Positions 1 to 6,785 are shown, counted from the first letter of the stretch. The stretch is 17,521 bases of DNA from Acidimicrobiales bacterium (GCA_023261915.1 JALRFT010000153.1:1-17521); one strand, 5' to 3'. Notes: generated by a model not told the origin, from the sequence alone. Translations and numbers: made by a program.

Positions 1-1067
1 GCGGTTTCTCCTCCGGCGGGGAAGGCGAATACCTCGCCATGGTCGTCGCTACCGAAGAGTTGGCCAAGGCCTCGCTGTGTGTCGGCGGCTCACTCATCAC
101 CCGCCCGGAAATCCTGACCCGGGCGCTCGTTGCCGGCGGCACCGAAGAACAACGGGCCTCGTGGCTCCCGCGGATCGCCGCCGCCGAGGTCCTCGGTGCG
201 GTGGCGGTGACGGAGCCGGATTACGGCTCTGACGTCGCCGGCGTGAAGGTGACCGCCACCCTCACCGACGACGGCTCGGGGTACCTCATCAACGGCGTGA
301 AGACCTGGTGCACCTTCGGTGCTCGGGCCAACACACTCCTGCTACTGGCTCGTACCGACCCTGACAAGACCGCCGGTCACCGTGGCCTCAGCCTCTTCCT
401 CGTTCCCAAGCCCACGTCCGACGGCCACGGATTCGAACACGTGCAGGAAGCCGGTGACGGCGTTCCCGGCGGTGGGAAGATCGAAGGCCGAGCCATCGAC
501 ACCATCGGGTATCGAGGCATGCACTCCTACGAGATCGCTCTCGACAACTGGTACGTGCCAGCTGAGAACCTCATTGGTGGTGAAGGCGGGCTCGGCAAGG
601 GCTTCTACTATCAAATGGCCGGATTTGAGAATGGCCGCCTGCAGACGGCGGCGCGGGCTGTGGGCATCATGCAGGCCGCCTACGAGGACGCCCGGCAGTA
701 CGCCCTCGATCGCGTGGTGTTCGGTCATCCGATCTCGGATTACCAACTGACCCAGGCCAAGTTGGGCCGGATGGTGGTCATGACCCAGGCCGCCCGTCAG
801 TTCTCCTACAAGGTCGCCGCCCTCATGGGAGCAGGCCAAGGACAGCTCGAGGCATCCATGGTGAAGGCCTACGTGTGCAAGGCCGCTGAGTGGGTGACCC
901 GGGAAGCCATGCAGATTCATGGCGGGTTCGGTTACGCCGAGGAGTACTCAGTCAGCCGCTACTTCGTCGACGCCCGAGTGCTCTCGATCTTCGAAGGGGC
1001 CGACGAGACCCTGTGTCTCAAGGTCATCGCCCGCAAGATGGTCGAGCAGGCCAAGGAAAACGCCTGA
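1..1067 (+). CDS. Acyl-CoA dehydrogenase, methylsuccinyl-CoA dehydrogenase-like, 5'-truncated by window
   Basis: The frame is open from the first bases (reading ...GFSSGGEGEYLAM), so the ATG at 39 is internal and about 354 C-terminal residues are seen. FAD flavoenzyme oxidising an acyl-CoA thioester at C2-C3. Counting from Met39, the acyl-CoA dehydrogenase signature TEPDYGSDVAG lies near residues 57-67, and the C-terminal helices hold QIHGGFGY and IFEGADE, whose Glu is in the position of the usual catalytic base. A long substrate-loop insert with GGGKIEGRAIDTIGYRGMHS is typical, from memory, of (2S)-methylsuccinyl-CoA dehydrogenase (ethylmalonyl-CoA pathway), whose full length is near 550 residues with an extra N-terminal domain. 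That subfamily call is inference, because no other gene of that pathway is in the window. The gene ends 18 bases from a convergent membrane-protein gene. Confidence 0.9.
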   Translation, partial: GFSSGGEGEYLAMVVATEELAKASLCVGGSLITRPEILTRALVAGGTEEQRASWLPRIAAAEVLGAVAVTEPDYGSDVAGVKVTATLTDDGSGYLINGVKTWCTFGARANTLLLLARTDPDKTAGHRGLSLFLVPKPTSDGHGFEHVQEAGDGVPGGGKIEGRAIDTIGYRGMHSYEIALDNWYVPAENLIGGEGGLGKGFYYQMAGFENGRLQTAARAVGIMQAAYEDARQYALDRVVFGHPISDYQLTQAKLGRMVVMTQAARQFSYKVAALMGAGQGQLEASMVKAYVCKAAEWVTREAMQIHGGFGYAEEYSVSRYFVDARVLSIFEGADETLCLKVIARKMVEQAKENA

Positions 1068-1085
1068 GTCTGAGCCTCTGACACC

Positions 1086-1748
1086 TCACCCGATGATGCT
1101 CACGGCGCGTGACGCCACGAGCACGATGGTGATCACGGCGACAACGGACTGGAAACCCATGATGGCTTTGGCGCGAACCGTCATCGGCATGGCGTCGGTC
1201 GGGCTGAAGGCGATGGCATTGGTCAACCCGATGTAGAGGTAATCGGGAAACGTGGCGTACCAGTTCGGTGGGGAGAGACCAGGTCCGGTCATCTGAGGAA
1301 ACAGGAAGTCGCGGCCACCGGGATCGTCCTCGGAGCGTTCCGCACGTCGGGCCGCCCGGGCCTCGGGGCCACCACCGTCGAGTTCCCAGTAGGTAAGACC
1401 GAACACGATCACATTGGTCAACAACAAGATGATTGAGGCCCGGATGAGATCCCGGCCACTCCCGATCTCCCCGGTGAGGATCTGATGGGCCAGCAGCGCC
1501 ACTGCGCTGAGATGGGTGATGGCGAGCAGTCCGAGCACAATGAGGGACACCGAACGCGTCCACCGCGCCACACCTGGGTGTCGGCGGGGGGCGGAGACGA
1601 GCACCGGTATCAACAGCAGTGCGGACAGGCCAGGCAACAACCAGACAGGCACGGCGGTGAGCCGATTGGGCAGCGTGATGTTGGCGACCAACATGACCAC
1701 CACGGCCATCGTGGCCGGCCAGCGAGATTCACCACGAGGAGTTTCCAT
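1086..1748 (-). CDS. Multi-pass membrane protein with channel-like C-terminal region
   Basis: 220 residues, with about five or six hydrophobic segments: roughly 11-25, 32-51, 66-88, 101-118 and the last ~25 residues. Between the fourth segment and the C-terminal helix is a charged loop (ARAARRAERSEDD) and then FPDYLYIGLTNAIAFSPTDA, a re-entrant pore-helix-like stretch followed by a final helix, as in two-TM channel pores and DUF1345-type proteins. No TxGYG potassium filter is present, so ion conduction cannot be claimed. The start at 1748 was chosen because GGGAG lies 7 nt upstream and because the frame before it is proline- and arginine-rich, unlike the protein, and overlaps the hydrolase gene. 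The start lies 14 bases after the dienelactone hydrolase stop, so it is probably the last gene of a four-gene unit. Function unknown. Confidence 0.8.
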   Translation of the reverse strand: METPRGESRWPATMAVVVMLVANITLPNRLTAVPVWLLPGLSALLLIPVLVSAPRRHPGVARWTRSVSLIVLGLLAITHLSAVALLAHQILTGEIGSGRDLIRASIILLLTNVIVFGLTYWELDGGGPEARAARRAERSEDDPGGRDFLFPQMTGPGLSPPNWYATFPDYLYIGLTNAIAFSPTDAMPMTVRAKAIMGFQSVVAVITIVLVASRAVSIIG

Positions 1749-1755
1749 AACTGGT

Positions 1756-1760
1756 CTCCC
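1756..1760 (-). promoter_or_regulatory. Ribosome binding site of the membrane-protein gene
   Basis: On the minus strand GGGAG is followed by a 7-nt spacer and ATG at 1748. It lies inside the 14-base gap after the upstream hydrolase stop and decides the start in favour of 1748 over an upstream in-frame codon at 1805. Confidence 0.6.
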
Positions 1761-1762
1761 AC

Positions 1763-2446
1763 TCAGTCCAGGTGGCGATGAAGGAAAGTGAGCGTCTCGA
1801 CCCACGCCGCCTCAGCGGCCTCGGCGTGGAACACCTCGGGTCGGGCATCGTTGAAAAAGGCGTGGTCGGTTCCAGGATGCACGTGCATGGTCACGTCCTT
1901 CCCGGCAGCGACGAGACGGGCACGGAGATCCTCGACCTTGTCGGGCGGGAAGAACGAGTCGTTGGCGGCGAAATGGCCGAGGACCGACGCCGACAGTGCC
2001 GACCAGTCCGGTTCGGCGTCGGGCCAGGGGATCACTCCGTAGAACGGCACGCAGGCGACCACGGCGTCAGGGCGCTGACAGGCCAACATCATGGCCAGCC
2101 CACCCCCCATGCAGAACCCGATCACGCCGACCCCCGCCGAGGTGACGGCGTCGAGCGACCGCAGATGATTAACCGCACCACTCATCTGTTCAGTAGCCGC
2201 CCCGAGATTCAGGGTCATCATCAGCTTGCCCGCCTCATCCGGTTCAGTCGTCTGCGTGCCGCCGTAGAGGTCGGGAGCGAGCGCCACGAAGCCCTCGGTC
2301 GCGAGGCGGTCACAGACCTCGGTGATGTGAGGCACCAGACCCCACCACTCCTGGATCACGATGATCCCCGGGCCGGCTCCGCTGACGGGCACAGCAAGAT
2401 ATCCCGAGCCTCCACGGCCGTCGTGTTCCCATGTCACCGATCCCAT
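1763..2446 (-). CDS. Dienelactone hydrolase family protein
   Basis: 227 residues, the usual size of this alpha/beta-hydrolase family, which opens dienelactone-type rings or hydrolyses related esters in the cytosol. The Cys-Asp-His triad is visible: Cys112 in the nucleophile elbow GFCMGGG, Asp163 in AANDSFFP and His195 in GTDHAFF. Glu33 in IQEWWG corresponds to the conserved Glu that controls the nucleophile thiol in the characterised enzyme. The ATG at 2446 begins one base after the TGA of the upstream PPOX gene (stop ends at 2448), which implies translational coupling. The frame continues open further upstream, but that part overlaps the PPOX gene and is arginine/serine-rich noise. The natural substrate cannot be told from the sequence. 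Next to a PPOX gene it may serve aromatic or xenobiotic catabolism (inference). Confidence 0.92.
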   Translation of the reverse strand: MGSVTWEHDGRGGSGYLAVPVSGAGPGIIVIQEWWGLVPHITEVCDRLATEGFVALAPDLYGGTQTTEPDEAGKLMMTLNLGAATEQMSGAVNHLRSLDAVTSAGVGVIGFCMGGGLAMMLACQRPDAVVACVPFYGVIPWPDAEPDWSALSASVLGHFAANDSFFPPDKVEDLRARLVAAGKDVTMHVHPGTDHAFFNDARPEVFHAEAAEAAWVETLTFLHRHLD

Positions 2447-2447
2447 C

Positions 2448-2903
2448 TCAACCGGCCTTGCGGTGATCCCATGAGACCACCTTGTCGACATTGATGCGGA
2501 TCGCCACTCGCTTGTTGGCCAACGCCTCCGCTGCGCCGTCGAGGGCCGCAGGGTCATCGATGCCGTAGTACCGCTGCACCACCGACCTCGCCGCCTCCAT
2601 GAGTCGGTCCCGGTCCTCGATGATCTCGGCCGTGCCGACCAGCTCGACCCCTCGCAACTCGTCGTAGTCGTCGCCGTCTTCAACGAGTGCGGTGATGTTC
2701 GGATTCCTCCGCAAGTTCAGAACCTTCTGGGACTTGGCGTAGGTCTCAAACGCTGGTGCCCCATCGAGGAACCCGTACCACATGGCCACCAGGTGGATGG
2801 AGCCGTCTGGAGCGTGGGTGGCGATGTTCATGGTGTGCCGACCGTTGAGAAACTCGTCGACTTCGGCTGGTGTCATGCGGATCAGATCACGGCGAGAAGG
2901 CAT
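2448..2903 (-). CDS. PPOX-class (pyridoxamine 5'-phosphate oxidase fold) F420/FMN-dependent protein
   Basis: 151 residues, typical of the small split-barrel flavin/F420-binding proteins common in actinobacteria. Visible family features are the N-terminal RHTMNIATHAPDGSIHLVAM strand pair, VLNLRRNPNITALVEDGDDY (phosphate-contact region), the ELRGVELVGTAEI strand and a C-terminal IRINVDKVVSWDHRK. Members bind F420 or FMN and reduce small substrates. Which cofactor is used cannot be settled by eye. The ATG at 2903 has TAGGCT six bases upstream, suggesting its own leaderless transcript in addition to read-through from the gene 47 bases upstream. Its stop is one base from the start of the dienelactone hydrolase gene, so the two are probably co-translated. 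Confidence 0.88.
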   Translation of the reverse strand: MPSRRDLIRMTPAEVDEFLNGRHTMNIATHAPDGSIHLVAMWYGFLDGAPAFETYAKSQKVLNLRRNPNITALVEDGDDYDELRGVELVGTAEIIEDRDRLMEAARSVVQRYYGIDDPAALDGAAEALANKRVAIRINVDKVVSWDHRKAG

Positions 2904-2909
2904 GACCCG

Positions 2910-2915
2910 AGCCTA
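2910..2915 (-). promoter_or_regulatory. -10 box (TAGGCT) for leaderless PPOX transcript
   Basis: Minus strand TAGGCT, 6-nt spacer, ATG at 2903. This matches the TAGNNT-N6/7-start pattern seen at eight other genes here. No Shine-Dalgarno sequence is visible. It lies in the 47-base gap after the upstream stop. Confidence 0.55.
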
Positions 2916-2950
2916 GGTCAACCCCCACCCGTCGTCGGGGGGTGCCGGGA

Positions 2951-3775
2951 TCAGAACGCGGCGGCGCTGAAGAGTTCCGGAGCGACAGGACAATCGGGCT
3001 CGGACAACAGGTCCGCCACCGGTCCACGACGCCCACCGCGCACGACCTCGTCGACCAGCGAGACCGGCACGAGATCCCATGCCGCTTCCCATGGTCGCTC
3101 CACCGCCGTCTCCAGACGTTCGAGCGCAGCATCGAACATGGAGGCAGGGTGGCATCGCCCGAACGGGACGGACAACACCACACCGACCCCGAGAGCTCTG
3201 GCCGTGGCGGCGGCAGCGAGTGATCCGGGCACAGCAATGGCGGACTGCGGACCCACAACGTCGGCCTCGATGACAACAACAGCATCCTCGCCGGCTGATG
3301 CAGCACAGCGCACTGCAGCTCCGACACCCTCGGGCCCCACCAATTCGGCGGGAACGTCGGCACGCTCCAGCGCGTCGACGAGGTCCTCGCCTTCCCCCGT
3401 CGTGTCGACCACCATCACGCATACGTCTCCACGTCGGCCGAGGGCAGCAACGGCCACTTCCGGCCAGCCCACCACCACCATCAGCGCACCCACCGGGAGG
3501 CTGTCGGCGAGCGTGCGCGCTGTTGGGTCATCAGCAGCCTCACGCCCGGCTGCGATCAGCGAGTCGATGGGGTCCGACGCGGTAAGGGTCCGCGCTGCCA
3601 CGGTGACCACTGCGCCACAGGACAGGTGGCGCCCCACCACTCGGCGACACGCAGTGACCAGACCCATCTGATCGGAGGCGAAGCCGCGCAGGGCGTGGAC
3701 CGTCTCGGCAACGAGCGGACCCTGCGCCACTCCTGAGGCCCGGGCCACGAAGCGGAGTCGTTCAATTGGATGCAC
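2951..3775 (-). CDS. Uncharacterised protein with eIF-2B / MtnA-like (ISOCOT) fold features
   Basis: 274 residues, starting at a GTG with TAGCGT six bases upstream. The N-terminal ~75 residues look helical (IERLRFVARAS...DPIDSLIAAGRE). The C-terminal part alternates strands and helices like the Rossmann-like domain of eIF-2B alpha/beta/delta and methylthioribose-1-phosphate isomerase: VVVIEADVVGP (about residues 166-176), then AIAVPGSLAAAATARALGVGVVL. The Asp in EADVVGP matches the family's conserved GAD position, but the usual N-K-x-G segment that follows is replaced by AVPGS. That makes normal MtnA sugar-phosphate isomerase activity doubtful. Length is shorter than MtnA (~340-370). First gene of the minus-strand unit leading to the PPOX gene. 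Homology is judged by pattern only; the gene itself is secure. Confidence 0.72.
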   Translation of the reverse strand: MHPIERLRFVARASGVAQGPLVAETVHALRGFASDQMGLVTACRRVVGRHLSCGAVVTVAARTLTASDPIDSLIAAGREAADDPTARTLADSLPVGALMVVVGWPEVAVAALGRRGDVCVMVVDTTGEGEDLVDALERADVPAELVGPEGVGAAVRCAASAGEDAVVVIEADVVGPQSAIAVPGSLAAAATARALGVGVVLSVPFGRCHPASMFDAALERLETAVERPWEAAWDLVPVSLVDEVVRGGRRGPVADLLSEPDCPVAPELFSAAAF

Positions 3776-3781
3776 GCCCGA

Positions 3782-3787
3782 ACGCTA
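3782..3787 (-). promoter_or_regulatory. -10 box (TAGCGT) for leaderless eIF-2B-like gene
   Basis: Minus strand TAGCGT, 6-nt spacer, GTG at 3775. It shares a 60-base divergent intergenic region with the plus-strand promoter at 3823. Confidence 0.6.
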
Positions 3788-3822
3788 CCCGGAGGTGGTT
3801 GGGGGGCCCATGCGGAGGCGGC

Positions 3823-3828
3823 TAGATT
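3823..3828 (+). promoter_or_regulatory. -10 box (TAGATT) for leaderless thioredoxin-like gene
   Basis: TAGATT, 7-nt spacer, in-frame GTG at 3836. TTGGGG at 3799-3804, 18 bases before it, is a possible weak -35. This architecture is the reason for choosing GTG 3836 over the upstream ATG at 3770, which lies inside the divergent gene. Confidence 0.58.
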
Positions 3829-3835
3829 TCCATCT

Positions 3836-4345
3836 GTGCCGCCCGGAACGATCAGTGAAGTGACCGTGAAGTCCCTCCATCGGGACGAGGAACGCACCCT
3901 CGCCGAGTGGACCACCATGTTCCAGTTGTTCGTGGTTGCCCTTGACCCCTACACCGTCGAGAGTGCCGCCGTCCTCCCCGTTGCCACCCGCCTGCTGCGC
4001 GAATACTCCGAGGCTGACTGCCGGGCCGGGTTCCTCATGGCCTGTGACGCCGATGATGCCCGGGCGTTCCTCGGGCCGCTCGCTGACGAATTGATGGTCT
4101 TCCTCGATCCCGATCGCAGCGCCATCAAGGCCCTCGGAATCGCCTCCCTGCCCGCCCTCATCCACGTCGATCAGTCCCCTGCCGTGGTGGGAATCGCCGA
4201 GGGATGGGATCCTGCTGCGTGGCGAATGATTTCCCTCGAGTTGTCCCGCGTGGCGGGATGGACGCCTCCGGGCCTCCCCTACGCCGACAGTCCGGCGCCC
4301 TTCCACGGCTCCCCTGTCGACGGCCCGTCGGTCCCGACCGGCTGA
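3836..4345 (+). CDS. Thioredoxin-fold-like protein of unknown function, no CxxC
   Basis: 169 residues from the GTG at 3836. The central region reads FVVALDPYTVESAAVLPVATRL, then FLMACDADDARAFLGPLADEL, then FLDPDRSAIKALGIASLPAL (residues 89-108) and a final helix AEGWDPAAWRMISLEL. The order strand-helix-strand-helix, with SLP (Pro106) before a strand, resembles the cis-proline part of thioredoxin/redoxin domains. The two cysteines (62 and 70) do not form CxxC, so a redox role is unlikely. It ends in a proline-rich tail. I recall similar uncharacterised proteins in Acidimicrobiia. It is followed after 8 bases by the membrane-anchored HELTV protein, so the two are likely one transcript. Ancestral fold is inference; start choice is moderately sure. 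Confidence 0.75.
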   Translation: MPPGTISEVTVKSLHRDEERTLAEWTTMFQLFVVALDPYTVESAAVLPVATRLLREYSEADCRAGFLMACDADDARAFLGPLADELMVFLDPDRSAIKALGIASLPALIHVDQSPAVVGIAEGWDPAAWRMISLELSRVAGWTPPGLPYADSPAPFHGSPVDGPSVPTG

Positions 4346-4353
4346 CGACAGCA

Positions 4354-5727
4354 ATGACTCCGTCCGGCCGCACCGATTCGTGGCCGACACAAGCCGCCGC
4401 CAAACCACCGCTGGTCCCGGCCTCTGGACCACCTCTCCTCGGCGACGAGCCCCAGCCAACCCGACCAGCCTCGCTGCCACCCAGCCGCCGACCCGCCGCT
4501 CTCATCGTCGGCGCCGCCTTGTTGGCCCTGGTCATCATTGCCGGGCTCGCAGTGGCAGTCATCACCCGACGAGACGGCGCAACAACCGACAACGGTCAGG
4601 CTTCACCACAAGCGCCCACCACACCACCGACGTATCCGGAAATCACCCCAGCTTCGCTGTCGGACACCATTGAGCGTCTCGCCCGGTTCGTCGAAGGGGA
4701 ACGAACGCTTCAGTTCCGCAGCCCGGTCGACGTGGAACTGGTGACCCCCGAGGAGTTCACGGCCCGCACGGCAAATCGTCTCGCCCCCTCAGCCGAGCAG
4801 GTGGGGGTCATGGGTCGTGAACTCGCCGCCCTAGGACTCGCCACCACGGGCACCGACCTCCTCGGTGGTCTCAATACCATCGCCAACGAGCAGTCCGCCT
4901 ACTACGACCCCGTCACAGGGATTCTCAGCGTCGCCGATGGCACCCTCGACCCCGCTCTCGAGCGGGCGTTGGTCCATGAGCTCACGGTTGCCCTTGATGA
5001 CCAGTGGTTCGAACTCACCCGGCCCACCACCGTGCCCTTCGCCGACGATCCCGCCTATGGCCGGAGCGCCACCGTGGAGGGCAACGCCACCCGGGTGGAT
5101 CGGGCGTGGGTTGAGTCACTCGATGACACCACCCGTCGCGAGGTCTACCGGCTGGAGGCAGCCCGGGCTGCGTCCATCGATCCGGCCGGCGCACCTTGGG
5201 TACTCACTGAGCTCGCCCGCTCCGCTCGGATCGATGGTGTGACCCTGATTGACACGGCACTCTCCCTCGGTGCTGAACAGGCAGTCGACGACGTCCTCGC
5301 CTCACCGCCGACGACCAGCTCGGAGGTCCTATGGCCCGAACGCTGGGTCGCCCAACCCGAGGTGGCCAAGGTGGAGGTACCCCCGACCGATGCCCCCACC
5401 GATGAGGTGTTCGCCACCGGTTCACTGGGGGAAATCTCCTTGCGCCTCGGCCTGTGGGAGGCAGCGGGCGGAGCAGAGGCAAGTGCGGCGGCACGAGGTT
5501 GGCGTGGTGATCGCCTCGTGGCATGGCGTAACGCCGAAGGCAACGACTGTGTCCGGGTGGACATCCGCACGTCGTCAGGGGAGGCGGGCGAGCGACTGCT
5601 CGTAGCGATGGAGCAGTGGGCGGCGATCCTGCCCGACGCGTCAGCAGAGCGGATCGGACCGGAGTCGGTGCGGTTCACCTCGTGCACCACGCCTGAAGCG
5701 GCGGCGGAGATCGAATCTCCCCTCTAG
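4354..5727 (+). CDS. Membrane-anchored extracellular protein with degenerate zinc-metallopeptidase motif
   Basis: 457 residues. Layout: proline-rich cytosolic N-terminus (1-47), one transmembrane helix (about 48-70, ALIVGAALLALVIIAGLAVA) followed by TRR, a Thr/Pro linker (~75-100), then a large domain expected outside the cell. The domain contains ALVHELTVALDDQWFEL. Related actinobacterial proteins carry HELTHALQDQ, the HExxH zinc motif; here His208 and Glu209 remain but the second His is Val212. A later VEGNATRVD (Glu242) matches the usual third-ligand EGDA segment. The only two cysteines after the membrane helix (399 and 444) could form a disulfide. The ATG at 4354 was chosen because it is 8 bases after the previous stop; the open frame upstream overlaps that gene. 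No clear Shine-Dalgarno. Loss of a zinc ligand suggests a pseudoenzyme, a binding or regulatory role, or a changed metal site. Confidence 0.82.
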   Translation: MTPSGRTDSWPTQAAAKPPLVPASGPPLLGDEPQPTRPASLPPSRRPAALIVGAALLALVIIAGLAVAVITRRDGATTDNGQASPQAPTTPPTYPEITPASLSDTIERLARFVEGERTLQFRSPVDVELVTPEEFTARTANRLAPSAEQVGVMGRELAALGLATTGTDLLGGLNTIANEQSAYYDPVTGILSVADGTLDPALERALVHELTVALDDQWFELTRPTTVPFADDPAYGRSATVEGNATRVDRAWVESLDDTTRREVYRLEAARAASIDPAGAPWVLTELARSARIDGVTLIDTALSLGAEQAVDDVLASPPTTSSEVLWPERWVAQPEVAKVEVPPTDAPTDEVFATGSLGEISLRLGLWEAAGGAEASAAARGWRGDRLVAWRNAEGNDCVRVDIRTSSGEAGERLLVAMEQWAAILPDASAERIGPESVRFTSCTTPEAAAEIESPL

Positions 5728-5746
5728 GGGCTCAGAGCCGGGAGAT
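5715..5746. terminator. Inverted repeat across convergent stop codons (possible bidirectional terminator)
   Basis: ATCTCCC (5715-5721) pairs with GGGAGAT (5740-5746). An inner GGCT-CAG-AGCC stem (5729-5739) sits against the right arm, with a 7-base bulge on the left. It covers both stop codons of the converging genes, which are 4 bases apart. There is no T-run, so it is not a classic intrinsic terminator. Confidence 0.4.
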
Positions 5747-6604
5747 CACCCGGTTGGAGAAATCGGCGAGCGCATCCCCAACAGTGGCAGGGTCGAACGC
5801 CAGTGGTGGAACGGCGACCCGGTGCACCCCCACCTCAACAAGTTCGGCCACTGCTCCGAGCGGGTCATCCCCGAACACCGCCAGGGTTCCCGCCGTCACC
5901 TCGATGGCGTCAGGATCCCGTCCAGCTTCCTCGGCGGCAGTCCGCATGACGGCGATGAGTTCCCGCATCCGCTGAGGTGAACCGCGGCCGGGGAAGAAGC
6001 CGTCACCGAGACGCCCGGCCCGTCGGGCGGCGGCCTCGGTGTGCCCACCAATGATGATCGGCACTGCACCACTGACCGGCTTGGGAAGTGAGATGGCTCG
6101 GGTGAAGGACACGAACTCATCCTCGACCGTCGCCTGATCTTCGGACCACAGGGCCCGCATAGCTGCAATGTAGGAATCGAGTCGACGACCGCGGCCGGCG
6201 AAAGGCACTCCGAGTGCGTCGAACTCCTCTTCGAGCCAGCCGGCACCCACGCCGAGGAGCATGCGCCCACCGGAGAGCTTGTCGAGAGTGGCCACCTCTT
6301 TGGCCGTGATGGCGGGATGCCGCTGGGGGACAATGAGAATGCCGGTCCCCAGGCGGATCGTGGTGGTCACGGCAGCGGCGTAGGCCAACCACACCAGCGG
6401 GTCGGGGATGTCGACACGGTCGCCGCCGGGCATGCGGCCCGAGGGGTCATAGGGATAGGTCGACTGGTAGTCCGCAGGGACGAGGACATGCTCGACGGTC
6501 CACAGGGAGTCGAAGCCGGCCGCCTCCGCACCGGTGGCGATGGCCCGTGCCCCCTCACCCGTGGCGAAAGGTCCGGTGTTGGCGAAGATGATGCCGAATT
6601 CCAT
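5732..6604 (-). CDS. LLM-class F420-dependent oxidoreductase
   Basis: 290 residues, full length for the luciferase-like monooxygenase F420 family (TIGR03619 type). Hallmarks in order: FGIIFANTGPFATGEGARAI at the N-terminus, AEAAGFDSLWTVEHVLVPAD, the IRLGTGILIVPQRHP strand, KEVATLDKLSGGRMLLGVGAGW, then EEFDALGVPFAGRGRRLDSY, an IIIGGHTEAAARRAGRLGDGF motif and a C-terminal VHRVAVPPLAF. These TIM-barrel enzymes use F420 (or FMN) to oxidise or reduce small organic substrates in the cytosol. The specific substrate is not deducible. ATG at 6604 is preceded by TAGGGT with a 6-nt spacer and no Shine-Dalgarno, so it is probably a single-gene leaderless transcript. It converges on the HELTV gene and is divergent from the tRNA. 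Confidence 0.93.
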   Translation of the reverse strand: MEFGIIFANTGPFATGEGARAIATGAEAAGFDSLWTVEHVLVPADYQSTYPYDPSGRMPGGDRVDIPDPLVWLAYAAAVTTTIRLGTGILIVPQRHPAITAKEVATLDKLSGGRMLLGVGAGWLEEEFDALGVPFAGRGRRLDSYIAAMRALWSEDQATVEDEFVSFTRAISLPKPVSGAVPIIIGGHTEAAARRAGRLGDGFFPGRGSPQRMRELIAVMRTAAEEAGRDPDAIEVTAGTLAVFGDDPLGAVAELVEVGVHRVAVPPLAFDPATVGDALADFSNRVISRL

Positions 6605-6610
6605 GGCGGC

Positions 6611-6616
6611 ACCCTA
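6611..6616 (-). promoter_or_regulatory. -10 box (TAGGGT) for leaderless LLM oxidoreductase gene
   Basis: Minus strand TAGGGT, 6-nt spacer, ATG at 6604. Same geometry as the other leaderless starts in the window. Confidence 0.6.
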
Positions 6617-6642
6617 GACCTCGGAGCAGCGAACGCCGGCGC

Positions 6643-6648
6643 TACCGT
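6643..6648 (+). promoter_or_regulatory. Candidate -10 box (TACCGT) of the tRNA-Leu gene
   Basis: TACCGT lies 21 bases before the first tRNA base. It fits the TANNNT form of other -10 boxes here, but no -35 is evident. Confidence 0.3.
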
Positions 6649-6669
6649 TGCGGGACTGCCCCCACGAAC

Positions 6670-6756
6670 GCCCGGGTGGCGGAACTGGCAGACGCAGGGG
6701 GCTTAAACCCCCCGGGTGGCAACACCTTGTGGGTTCAAATCCCACCCCGGGCACCA
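6670..6756 (+). tRNA. tRNA-Leu (anticodon UAA), CCA encoded
   Basis: 87 bases. The acceptor arm GCCCGGG (6670-6676) pairs with CCCGGGC (6746-6752), then discriminator A and CCA. The anticodon stem GGGGG/CCCCC encloses the loop CTTAAAC (6702-6708), with anticodon TAA at 6704-6706, which reads UUA. A long variable arm GGTGGCAACACC marks a class II tRNA. The T arm is GTGGG-TTCAAAT-CCCAC. UUA is the rarest leucine codon in high-G+C actinobacteria, and in Streptomyces the equivalent tRNA (bldA) limits expression of TTA-containing genes. Whether that holds here is unknown. Confidence 0.97.
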
Positions 6757-6761
6757 TTTGC

Positions 6762-6779
6762 CAGCGGAATCAGCCGCTG
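6762..6779. terminator. Hairpin between tRNA-Leu and the converging small gene
   Basis: CAGCGG (6762-6767), loop AATCAG, CCGCTG (6774-6779), five bases after the tRNA CCA and six bases past the stop of the opposite-strand small gene. It has a perfect 6-bp stem but no T-run on either strand. It may help 3' processing or termination for both genes. Confidence 0.4.
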
Positions 6780-6785
6780 ACTCCC

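Noticed and set aside
2793..3671. A 292-codon plus-strand frame opposite the PPOX and eIF-2B-like genes
   Set aside because: Ser/Thr/Ala-rich low-complexity translation. The opposite strand has recognisable folds.
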